From an uncultured Collinsella sp. (GTDB taxonomy: Bacteria > Actinomycetota > Coriobacteriia > Coriobacteriales > Coriobacteriaceae): DNA of 6,220 nt. Positions 1-4,802 of the stretch are shown here, piece by piece. Where the stretch lies: contig CAKUCJ010000075.1 of the NCBI GenBank assembly GCA_934643435.1, forward strand, positions 1-6,220, in the 5' to 3' direction. The translations under genes and the position numbers were made by a program. Under the pieces are notes generated by a model. The model was given only the letters and a program-made list of their open reading frames with translations, was not told the DNA's origin and did not search any database. Within the stretch, counting starts at the first letter, position 1, and each line of letters opens with the position of its first letter.

Positions 1-156
1 CTGCCGCATCCGCTCATTGGCGAGCGCGACTTTGTGCTGGTACCGCTCGAGGACCTGATGCACGATCCGGCGCGGTTCTTCCGCTACAACGGCGTCGAGG
101 TCAAGGAGCCCGAGGACCGCGTGGGCCATATCGTGGGCGAATTGGGGCGTATGTAG
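1..156 (+). CDS. folK: FolK-like hydroxymethyldihydropterin pyrophosphokinase, C-terminal fragment
   Basis: This is the last 51 codons of a gene that begins before the window. FolK transfers pyrophosphate from ATP to 6-hydroxymethyl-7,8-dihydropterin in cytoplasmic folate synthesis. The visible start LPHPLIGERDFVLVPLEDL matches the typical FolK C-terminal pattern of a (P)HP, a few residues, R-x-F-V-L, then a PL-x-x-(I/L) segment; the tail after it is variable in the family. The ATP- and pterin-binding residues lie mostly upstream and cannot be checked, so a fusion with another folate enzyme is possible. The stop TAG at 154-156 directly abuts the ATG of the next gene, which suggests one operon with translational coupling. 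The family call rests on a short segment. Confidence 0.75.
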   Translation: MPHPLIGERDFVLVPLEDLMHDPARFFRYNGVEVKEPEDRVGHIVGELGRM

Positions 157-858
157 ATGATTGAGATGAATGCTGTTGCCGCCGGAACCGAGCTCGATGC
201 CGCGCGTGACGCGGGCCGCGAGGGCGTTTCCGCCGGCTGGTGTGCGTGGAGTGCGGGCGATGCTTCGCTGACGTTTTCGCTGGTCGTGCGCCCCGATGTG
301 AACATGCACGCCTTCCACGGCCTGCCGTTTGTGGCCGCAATGGGCATGATGGATGCACTTACGGGCACGGCCACAACGCCGGGCCTGGAGCTTGCCGGCA
401 AGGTGGGCATCCAGTGGCCGAGCGACATCGTATGCGGCGCGCCCGCGTTTGAGACGTCGTTCGCACGCGTCGCCGTTAACGGCGGTGCCGGTGCTGCGGG
501 CATGTTTGCCGCGGTGACGGTGGATATTGAGCGTGCGGCGCTAGGCGAGCTCGGCGTGGACATGGCCGATGAAGCGCTGGTTGAGGTGCTGACCGCCGCC
601 CTGCTTGCCCGCGTGGATGCCTGGGCGGTTGTCGCGAACACGCCGCAGGGCGCCGCCGGCCCGCTGGCCCCGGTGCTGGGCGAGTACTTTGACATGGTGC
701 CGCTGCTGGGCCGTCAGGTCGCGGCGGTATCGCCCAACGGTCTGCCGCTTGCGGTCGGCGTGTTTGCGGGTCTGGACATCTGGGGCCGCGCGACCATCAA
801 GACCGACGCCGGCGAGCAAGAGTTCCCGCCCGAGGCCGTGCGCATCCGCGGGCTGTAG
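157..858 (+). CDS. Biotin-protein-ligase-like protein lacking ligase signature motifs
   Basis: A 233-residue protein with the layout of a biotin-protein ligase (BirA) without a DNA-binding domain. TFSLVVRPD (39-47) resembles the family strand F-S-L-x-L-R-P. GIQWPSDIVCG (84-94) stands where BirA has KWPND. Residues 183-233, ending in GRATIKTDAGEQEF and VRIRG, resemble the SH3-like C-terminal domain with its closing V-x-x-R-G. Missing are the GRGRxGR-type biotinyl-AMP loop, the Lys before WPND (Gln here) and the catalytic Lys of the following K-L-x-G-I strand, replaced by an FETSFARVAV stretch. Ligase activity is therefore doubtful. It could be a pseudoenzyme or bind another ligand. The first ATG is used because it abuts the upstream stop; a second Met lies at residue 4. 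A weak purine-rich GGGG sits at 144-147. The gene ends 34 bp before a strong terminator. Confidence 0.6.
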   Translation: MIEMNAVAAGTELDAARDAGREGVSAGWCAWSAGDASLTFSLVVRPDVNMHAFHGLPFVAAMGMMDALTGTATTPGLELAGKVGIQWPSDIVCGAPAFETSFARVAVNGGAGAAGMFAAVTVDIERAALGELGVDMADEALVEVLTAALLARVDAWAVVANTPQGAAGPLAPVLGEYFDMVPLLGRQVAAVSPNGLPLAVGVFAGLDIWGRATIKTDAGEQEFPPEAVRIRGL

Positions 859-892
859 CGCGGGGTTCGCTCGCAAAGATAGCCGTGACAAC

Positions 893-928
893 AAAGCCCT
901 CCTCGGCCAGCGCCGGGGAGGGCTTTTT
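893..928 (+). terminator. Rho-independent terminator of the folK/biotin-ligase-like unit
   Basis: AAAGCCCTCC (893-902) pairs perfectly with GGAGGGCTTT (917-926). An inner CGGC (904-907) pairs with GCCG (912-915) around a 4-nt loop, with a U-G pair between the two helices. The stem runs directly into a T tract at 924-928. It lies 34 bp after the stop at 858 and is a textbook intrinsic terminator for the rightward transcript. Confidence 0.93.
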
Positions 929-958
929 GCGTGACCTGGGAGAACGGCCGCCCTGAGC

Positions 959-999
959 CTATTCCTCAAAACTGAAAATTTTTCGATTTTGAGGAATAG
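959..999. repeat. 41-bp palindromic repeat, copy 1 (forward orientation)
   Basis: The outer arms CTATTCCTCAAAA and TTTTGAGGAATAG are perfect 13-bp inverted repeats. Inside them GAAAA and TTTTC also pair around a single central T. The step between outer and inner helix is not Watson-Crick: C14 faces A28 and T15 faces G27. The element recurs at 1045-1085 and 2320-2360, around the ATPase gene. It is AT-rich compared with the surrounding DNA and has no T tract beyond the stem, so it is not a standard terminator. Confidence 0.95.
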
Positions 1000-1027
1000 G
1001 ATTTAGCCAGCTCGACCTTTCACGAGG

Positions 1028-1033
1028 TATATT
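1028..1033 (+). promoter_or_regulatory. Candidate -10 box for the ATPase gene
   Basis: TATATT lies in the 45-bp gap between palindrome copies 1 and 2, the only AT-rich unpaired stretch close upstream of the ATPase. No good -35 match is seen at normal spacing; TTAGCC at 1003-1008 is 19 bp upstream and weak. If this is used, transcription starts near 1040 and palindrome copy 2 falls at the very start of the mRNA. The call is tentative. Confidence 0.3.
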
Positions 1034-1044
1034 CGTTGCAGAGT

Positions 1045-1085
1045 CTATTCCTCAAAACTGAAAAAATTTCAATTTTGAGGAATAG
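1045..1085. repeat. 41-bp palindromic repeat, copy 2 (forward orientation)
   Basis: It carries the same 13-bp outer arms as copy 1. The inner part differs slightly: CTGAAA on the left against TTTCAA on the right, with C14 facing A28 again. It ends 27 bp before the ATPase start codon, so it should form a hairpin in the 5' untranslated region just upstream of the ribosome binding site at 1101-1106. Confidence 0.95.
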
Positions 1086-1100
1086 CAACGAAAGACCGCA

Positions 1101-1106
1101 GGGAGG
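1101..1106 (+). promoter_or_regulatory. Ribosome binding site of the ATPase gene
   Basis: GGGAGG lies 6 nt before the ATG at 1113 and supports that start over the later in-frame ATG at 1140. It is 15 nt after palindrome copy 2, so a structure or bound protein there could influence ribosome access. Confidence 0.8.
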
Positions 1107-1112
1107 CCGCCA

Positions 1113-2336
1113 ATGAAACTCATCAATAGGACGTCGTATATGGACACGTTGACGAGTCTTATTGGCGTGCCGGATATCAAGGTCATCACGGGCATTCGCC
1201 GTAGTGGAAAATCGAAATTGCTCGAGGCCCTTCGCGACTACGTAGAGGCCAACCTGCCCGATTCGAATATCATCCATATCAATTACAACCTCGATGAATT
1301 CGAGGGCCTGCTCGAATACCATGCGCTGCTCGCCTACGTAAAAGAGCATCGGGCACCCGGCAAGCAAAACTTCCTGCTTATCGACGAGGTTCAGATGTGC
1401 GACGGCTTTGAGCGAGCGATCAACAGCCTTCATGCATCCGAGCAGTACGACATTTTCATTACCGGATCGAACGCCTTTTTACTGTCGAGCGATCTGTCGA
1501 CGCTCTTTACGGGGCGCACGTTCGAGATCGAGGTATTCCCGTTCTCGTTTGAGGAGTATCGTTCTTACAGTGATGGGGGCGAGGTCGACCGCGACTTCGA
1601 TGAGTACGCGAGGACCGGCGGCATGTCCGGCTCCTACCCTTATCCGTTGCAGGAGCAGCGCTATCAATATCTCTCCAATGTCTTTAAGACCCTCATTGTG
1701 AGAGATATCGTTCAGCGGCATAGCGTGAGAAACGAATCGGCGCTGCTGCGCATTGCCGATTACATGATGGACAATGTCTCCAACATTACGTCGGCCCGCA
1801 ATATAACGGACGTTTTGAATGCGGACGGGCTGAAGATTACGAACAAGACGGTCGGCACGTATATGGGATACCTGCGCGATGCGTTCGCCTTCTATAAGGT
1901 GCGCCGGTACGACATTCGCGGCAAGAAATACCTTAAGAGCGGAGAGAAGTATTACCTGGCGGACCACGCATTTAAATACGCCCTGCTTGGAACACGCGAC
2001 ATGGATTGGGGTCGTGTGTACGAGAACATGGTGGCTATTGAGCTGCTGCGCCGCGGATACGAGGTGTACGTCGGCGTGCTCTACAAAAAGGAAATTGATT
2101 TTGTAGCAATCAAGCGAAGCGAGAAACTCTACATTCAGATGAGCGACGATATCAGCTCGGATAAGACGTTCGAGAGGGAGATTTCGCCGCTTTTGAGCAT
2201 CGGCGATGCGTACCCCAAGATGATTCTCGCCCGCACGCATCACGAGACAACGGATCGCGATGGAGTGCAGATTGTGGACCTGGCGAGATGGTTGGCAGGT
2301 GAGGCGTTGCGCGCAGGGGCTATTCCTCAAAATTGA
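1113..2336 (+). CDS. AAA+ family ATPase with C-terminal DUF4143/nuclease-like domain
   Basis: A 407-residue protein, a normal length for the AAA_14/DUF4143 family. Walker A is GIRRSGKS (27-34), Walker B FLLIDEVQ (87-94), and a sensor-like ITGSNA lies at 116-121, followed by LFTGRTFEIEVFPFSF (131-146). The C-terminal half has the family pattern VYENMVAIELLRRGYEV (302-318) and KEIDFVA (326-332). This resembles a PD-(D/E)xK nuclease fold, but the usual E-x-K strand reads YIQMS (340-344), so the Glu and Lys ligands appear absent. The cellular role of the family is poorly known; many genomes carry several copies. The native protein probably ended soon after IVDLARWLAG (387-396), because the last four residues IPQN and the stop are encoded by palindrome copy 3. 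GC content is lower than in the neighbours, consistent with transfer. The gene stands alone between the palindromes. Confidence 0.9.
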   Translation: MKLINRTSYMDTLTSLIGVPDIKVITGIRRSGKSKLLEALRDYVEANLPDSNIIHINYNLDEFEGLLEYHALLAYVKEHRAPGKQNFLLIDEVQMCDGFERAINSLHASEQYDIFITGSNAFLLSSDLSTLFTGRTFEIEVFPFSFEEYRSYSDGGEVDRDFDEYARTGGMSGSYPYPLQEQRYQYLSNVFKTLIVRDIVQRHSVRNESALLRIADYMMDNVSNITSARNITDVLNADGLKITNKTVGTYMGYLRDAFAFYKVRRYDIRGKKYLKSGEKYYLADHAFKYALLGTRDMDWGRVYENMVAIELLRRGYEVYVGVLYKKEIDFVAIKRSEKLYIQMSDDISSDKTFEREISPLLSIGDAYPKMILARTHHETTDRDGVQIVDLARWLAGEALRAGAIPQN

Positions 2337-2360
2337 AAATAATTCAGTTTTGAGGAATAG
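2320..2360. repeat. 41-bp palindromic repeat, copy 3 (reverse orientation)
   Basis: It has the same invariant 13-bp outer arms. Read on the minus strand it starts CTATTCCTCAAAACTGAA like copies 1 and 2 on the plus strand, so it is inverted relative to them. On the plus strand positions 14 and 28 are T and G, a U-G wobble. It overlaps the ATPase 3' end and encodes its last codons ATT CCT CAA AAT and stop TGA (2334-2336). It also lies 45 bp beyond the coaX stop codon, between two convergent genes. Confidence 0.95.
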
Positions 2361-2378
2361 GATTGGCGGGTGCTTGTT

Positions 2379-2400
2379 GGGCCGCGTCTGCGCTCGGCCC
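2379..2400. other. GC-rich hairpin between the convergent ATPase and coaX genes
   Basis: GGGCCG (2379-2384) pairs with CGGCCC (2395-2400), with a further short CG/CG pairing in the loop. It follows the coaX stop by 5 bp on the minus strand. No T tract follows on either strand, so it may be a weak or Rho-assisted end of the coaX transcript, or may have no function. Confidence 0.35.
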
Positions 2401-2405
2401 CGGCT

Positions 2406-3179
2406 CTACCCCTGCTCCTGCATGCGGCGGTAGATTTCGCAGATGCCTTTGATGGTGAGCTGGCCGTCGACCACGTCGAAGGCGTCGGTCGAACCGGCGA
2501 CGATACTGGCGAGGCCGCCCGTGGCGATGACGGTGGCGTCCTCGCGCCCTAGCTCGTGCTTCATGCGCGCAACCAGGCCCTCGGCCATGGCGGCGGTGCC
2601 CGTCACGGCGCCCACCTTGATGCACTCCTCGGTATCGCGGCCGATGGCGTGCTCGGGTGCCTCGAGCGGAACGCTGGCGAGCTTTGCGGCGCGGGCGGCA
2701 AGCGCATCCATGGAGATGCGGATGCCCGGCGCGATCGCTCCGCCAATGTAGTAGCCGTCCTCGTCGATGACGTCGATGTTGGTCGCGGTGCCAAAGTCCA
2801 CCACGATCGCCGGCGCGCCGTAGAAGGTCTCGGCGGCGACGGCGTTGGCGACGCGGTCGGCGCCCACGGCCTGGGGACGTGCCGCACGCAGCTTGGTCAC
2901 GGCTGCCGTCTGCGGGCCGATGACGATGGCGTCCGCCGCGATGCGGTCGGCCACGGCGTGCCACTCACGCGAGAGCTGCGGCACCACGCCGGCAAAGGCG
3001 ATCGCGTCGACCGTATCGAGCGAGAGGTCGTACATCTTAAAGAAGCCCATCAGGCGTACGTGGATCTCGTCGGCGGTATAGGAACGGTCGGTGGGCATGC
3101 GCCACGACTGCACCAGCTCGTCTCCGTCAAACAGACCCATGGCCGTCTGCGTGTTTCCCATATCGATAGCGAGCAGCAT
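2406..3179 (-). CDS. coaX: Type III pantothenate kinase
   Basis: A 257-residue cytoplasmic enzyme that phosphorylates pantothenate with ATP, the first step of coenzyme A synthesis. The length is normal for CoaX. Visible family motifs are the phosphate loop DMGNT (6-10), GVVPQL (64-69), GADR (106-109) in the pantothenate-binding region, DFGTATN (128-134), the GGAIAPG loop (146-152) and ATGGLA (219-224). Type III kinases belong to the ASKHA fold, need a monovalent cation and are generally not feedback-inhibited by CoA. The start at 3179 is chosen because the family begins at MLLAIDMGNT and GGGAG lies 5 nt upstream; the frame stays open further upstream, but that extension is not family-like. 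The gene converges with the ATPase and diverges from the PP2C-like pair, so it is probably monocistronic. Confidence 0.96.
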   Translation of the reverse strand: MLLAIDMGNTQTAMGLFDGDELVQSWRMPTDRSYTADEIHVRLMGFFKMYDLSLDTVDAIAFAGVVPQLSREWHAVADRIAADAIVIGPQTAAVTKLRAARPQAVGADRVANAVAAETFYGAPAIVVDFGTATNIDVIDEDGYYIGGAIAPGIRISMDALAARAAKLASVPLEAPEHAIGRDTEECIKVGAVTGTAAMAEGLVARMKHELGREDATVIATGGLASIVAGSTDAFDVVDGQLTIKGICEIYRRMQEQG

Positions 3180-3184
3180 GTCTA

Positions 3185-3189
3185 CTCCC
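3185..3189 (-). promoter_or_regulatory. coaX: Ribosome binding site of coaX
   Basis: GGGAG on the minus strand, 5 nt before the ATG, decides the coaX start at 3179 against the longer open frame that continues to 3350. Confidence 0.75.
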
Positions 3190-3215
3190 GGTGTTGGCGT
3201 AAATGGACGCGCACC

Positions 3216-3221
3216 ATTGTA
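3216..3221 (-). promoter_or_regulatory. coaX: Candidate coaX -10 box
   Basis: TACAAT on the minus strand matches the -10 consensus in five of six positions and lies within TATACAAT in otherwise GC-rich DNA. It would give a leader of about 30 nt. No convincing -35 box is seen upstream. Confidence 0.45.
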
Positions 3222-3277
3222 TACGTGCCGTCGGCGCTGCTGCGCCGCGATTCGTCTGCGTGGGCGTTCGGTCCCGT

Positions 3278-3289
3278 GTTCAGCTGAAC
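3278..3289. promoter_or_regulatory. 12-bp perfect palindrome, copy A
   Basis: GTTCAGCTGAAC is identical on both strands and ends 143 bp before the start codon at 3433. The same 12-mer occurs at 4645-4656, 146 bp before the second paralogue. Placement and symmetry fit a dimeric repressor site, but it could be just the conserved edge of the duplicated leader. No regulator is known from the window. Confidence 0.4.
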
Positions 3290-3305
3290 CGAGTGCGACC
3301 GAAAT

Positions 3306-3356
3306 GCCCGTTTTGCTGCCAGACTGTCGGCGACAAAGCGGGCGGTCCAAGCCCGC
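3306..3356 (+). promoter_or_regulatory. Leader with competing hairpins, copy A
   Basis: GCCCGTTTTG (3306-3315) pairs with CAAAGCGGGC (3334-3343), ten pairs including one G-U. The same 3' strand can instead pair downstream: GCGGGC (3338-3343) with GCCCGC (3351-3356) around GGTCCAA. The two helices exclude each other, as in a switching leader. There is no T tract or visible shielding of the ribosome binding site, so how it would act is unknown. High GC makes chance pairing possible. Confidence 0.4.
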
Positions 3357-3421
3357 GGAAGCAGCCCTGGACGCGGCGCCGGACGGACCAGAGCCCGCCG
3401 CGCCCAGCCGGTGTGGACGAT

Positions 3422-3427
3422 AAGGAG
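3422..3427 (+). promoter_or_regulatory. Ribosome binding site of the first PP2C-like gene
   Basis: AAGGAG lies 5 nt before the ATG at 3433. The identical site and spacing occur before the second paralogue, which fixes both starts. Confidence 0.9.
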
Positions 3428-3432
3428 CAGAG

Positions 3433-4620
3433 ATGTTGATTCACTACGAGGCGAGTGTGGCGAGTGCCAGGCACGAGCTGCAGGGGCGCGGAAATCGGGA
3501 GCATTGCTGCGTGCAGGTGGTCGAGTCGCCCCGCGCGTTCGGCGCGCCGGGGGATGGTGACCCGGGCGGCGAAAGCTCGGTGATCGACGCGGCGCCTCGC
3601 CAGGCGATTGTTGCCGCCGTCGCGGGCGGTATGCCATCCATGATTTTGAGCGGCGAAGGCGCCCACCTTGCCAGCGAAGCCGCCGTGGACGCGGCGGCAG
3701 AGGTGTATCGTCAGGGCAAGTTGGTGCCGGGTGACGCCTCTGCCCTTAAGGGTGTGTTTGAGCGCGCGCTTCGTGTAGTTGCGGACATGGCTGTAGATCA
3801 GCCCGCGGCCGATATCACTTCGTTTGCCTGCACGTTATGCCTGGTAGTATGGGATGGCGTGCGCGTCTGGTATGGCAACGCCGGCGATTCCGGCGCGGTT
3901 GGTGTGAACCCCATGGGCGATCCGGTTCTTCTGACGCATAGGCATTGCGGTCCGCAGTCCAATCAACCTTTCCCGCTGCACGATTCTTATCACTGGGAGT
4001 TTGGCTATGCCGGAGGCACCGAAAGCGTGCTTATGGCCACGGGCGGCATGCTCGGGCAGCTTGCCGAGTGGGAGATGGGCTCTTACGGTTCGCCAAAGAT
4101 GTATAACCGTGAACTCATTGACGTGCTGTCGAATCGGAATATCGATGTGGACGACTTGCCGCTGATGAATATCGCTGCGGCTAAATACCTGAATGAGTTG
4201 CCCGCGATTCGTGTGGAAGGCGATAGGACGGTGGTGGCGCTGCTCAACAGCGAGAAGTCTTCGGTGGAAGACCTCATCGACTCCCTAGAAAAAGACGTGA
4301 CGGCCGAGCGCCTTGCTGCGGCGGGCGCGTCCTTTGCGGACGAGGATGACGATCGAAAGGTCGTGCTGCCGTGGGGCGACGAGCTGCGCATGCGCGCCGG
4401 CGATGTGGCGAATGACGTGGGCGGCGATTTTACCGTAGAGCTTGAGTATCAGCTCATGTGCGGCATGTCGCTCGACCGCGCGTTTGAGCTGGCGGCTGCT
4501 GCTGCCCGCGAGCGCGCCGAGAGGTATCGCGTGTTCGAGGACTGTATGGTTGACGGGCCCGAGGATTTTTACGCGGCCATGTTGTTCGATGAAGAGGTGT
4601 CGTTTGACGAGATGGCCTAG
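3433..4620 (+). CDS. PP2C-like protein, tandem copy 1 (probable pseudophosphatase)
   Basis: A 395-residue soluble protein without signal peptide or membrane segment. A PP2C-like core is suggested by GEGAHLAS (74-81), the central strand pair LVVWDGVRVWYGNAGDSGAV (137-156), equivalent to the PP2C GDSR motif, LLT (166-168), VLMATGGMLGQL (199-210) and GDRTVVALL (263-271), equivalent to the D-N-x-T strand. Metal ligands look degraded: the first motif reads NREHCC (21-26) instead of R-x-N-E-D, the D-G motif reads VAGG (63-66), and the later D-G motif reads TGG (203-205). The GDSR Arg is Gly. A second segment (about 290-395) has the conserved helix ELEYQLMCGMSLDRAFELA (336-354) and an acidic tail ending FDEMA; I do not recognise it. 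The paralogue follows 182 bp downstream. A dephosphorylating role cannot be assumed; it may bind phosphoprotein or act as a scaffold. Confidence 0.75.
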   Translation: MLIHYEASVASARHELQGRGNREHCCVQVVESPRAFGAPGDGDPGGESSVIDAAPRQAIVAAVAGGMPSMILSGEGAHLASEAAVDAAAEVYRQGKLVPGDASALKGVFERALRVVADMAVDQPAADITSFACTLCLVVWDGVRVWYGNAGDSGAVGVNPMGDPVLLTHRHCGPQSNQPFPLHDSYHWEFGYAGGTESVLMATGGMLGQLAEWEMGSYGSPKMYNRELIDVLSNRNIDVDDLPLMNIAAAKYLNELPAIRVEGDRTVVALLNSEKSSVEDLIDSLEKDVTAERLAAAGASFADEDDDRKVVLPWGDELRMRAGDVANDVGGDFTVELEYQLMCGMSLDRAFELAAAAARERAERYRVFEDCMVDGPEDFYAAMLFDEEVSFDEMA

Positions 4621-4644
4621 GAGCGTCGTGATCTCCGGTCTTGC

Positions 4645-4656
4645 GTTCAGCTGAAC
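4645..4656. promoter_or_regulatory. 12-bp perfect palindrome, copy B
   Basis: GTTCAGCTGAAC, identical to 3278-3289, 146 bp before the start codon at 4803. Being unchanged while neighbouring bases have drifted makes it a candidate operator. Confidence 0.4.
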
Positions 4657-4665
4657 GGCGCCCGT

Positions 4666-4723
4666 CCGCCCGCTTCGCTTTGCTGCCAAACTGTCGGCAA
4701 CGAAGCGGGCGGTCCAAACCCGC
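4666..4723 (+). promoter_or_regulatory. Leader with competing hairpins, copy B
   Basis: CCGCCCGCTTCG (4666-4677) pairs perfectly over 12 bp with CGAAGCGGGCGG (4701-4712). As in copy A, the 3' strand can instead pair downstream, GCGGG (4705-4709) with CCCGC (4719-4723). The left arm differs in sequence and is shifted by about 5 nt from copy A, yet pairing is kept. An inner TGCC/GGCA helix can form in the loop. The mechanism is unknown. Confidence 0.45.
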
Positions 4724-4791
4724 GGGCGGCAAATCCTGGACAGGGCGCCGGACGGACCAGAACCCCGTCGCGCCCGACAGGTGCGGATGAT

Positions 4792-4797
4792 AAGGAG
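4792..4797 (+). promoter_or_regulatory. Ribosome binding site of the second PP2C-like gene
   Basis: AAGGAG, 5 nt before the ATG at 4803, in the same context GATAAGGAGCAGAGATG as in copy A. Confidence 0.9.
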
Positions 4798-4802
4798 CAG
4801 AG

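Larger units (their letters stand above)
959..2360. mobile_element. Candidate palindrome-bounded ATPase cassette
   Basis: A single AAA+ gene is enclosed by copies of one 41-bp palindrome. Copies 1 and 2 have the same orientation and copy 3 the opposite one, as judged by the C14/A28 asymmetry, so the ends behave like terminal inverted repeats. Base composition inside is visibly less GC-rich than in the flanks. The cassette separates a biotin-ligase-like gene from coaX, which are often neighbours. No transposase, integrase or target-site duplication is visible at either edge, so mobility is an inference. An alternative is a resident gene with operator-like palindromes. Confidence 0.35.
3269..3432 (+). 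repeat. Duplicated leader, copy A (upstream of the first PP2C-like gene)
   Basis: This stretch is closely similar to 4636-4802, upstream of the second paralogue. Shared blocks in order are CGGTC, the palindrome GTTCAGCTGAAC, TTTGCTGCC (here TTTTGCTGCC), ACTGTCGGC, AAGCGGGCGGTCCAA, CCCGCGG, GGCGCCGGACGGACCAGA, and a last block with GATAAGGAGCAGAG. It contains the ribosome binding site and probably most of the 5' untranslated region. No clear sigma-70 promoter could be recognised in it. Reading frames cross it on both strands, but they look like shadows. Confidence 0.85.
4636..4802 (+). repeat. Duplicated leader, copy B (upstream of the second PP2C-like gene)
   Basis: Homologous to 3269-3432, with the same order of blocks and the same palindrome and ribosome binding site. 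It fills almost the whole 182-bp gap between the two paralogues. The gap has no clear terminator, so the second gene may be read both from the first promoter and from its own leader. Confidence 0.85.

Noticed and set aside
959..1085. Palindromes as intrinsic terminators or as a CRISPR array.
   Set aside because: No T tract follows the stems, the true terminator is at 893-928, and there are only three copies with non-uniform spacing, so no array.
1479..2330. Long minus-strand reading frame opposite the ATPase gene (283 codons).
   Set aside because: It is the shadow of a gene with clear Walker A and B motifs, lacks any recognisable family pattern, and has no convincing start signal.
959..2360. 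Classical insertion sequence.
   Set aside because: The only gene is an AAA+/DUF4143 ATPase, with no DDE, HUH or serine/tyrosine recombinase motif, and no target-site duplication was found at the edges.
2344..2964. Arginine- and histidine-rich minus-strand frame ending in IPQN inside palindrome copy 3.
   Set aside because: It is a shifted frame of coaX with composition typical of a GC-rich shadow. The IPQN end only reflects the symmetry of the palindrome.
2556..3287. 243-codon plus-strand frame opposite coaX.
   Set aside because: Its composition (many Gly, His, Asp and Arg) is that of an antisense shadow, and coaX on the other strand has all family motifs.
3180..3350. N-terminal extension of coaX in the same open frame, up to 3350.
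   Set aside because: CoaX proteins begin at the MLLAIDMGNT strand, and a good ribosome binding site precedes that Met. The extension covers the divergent promoter region and part of the repeated leader.
3338..3389. T-box riboswitch, suggested by GGGCGGTCC and CCCGCGG.
   Set aside because: The conserved T-box bulge, specifier loop and terminator with T tract are absent, and the downstream gene is not an aminoacyl-tRNA or amino-acid gene.
3182..3666. Overlapping minus-strand frames across the coaX/PP2C-like spacer and gene start.
   Set aside because: Similar spurious frames arise opposite the second leader (4647-4949) because the DNA is duplicated. They run antisense through the conserved ribosome binding site and gene start.
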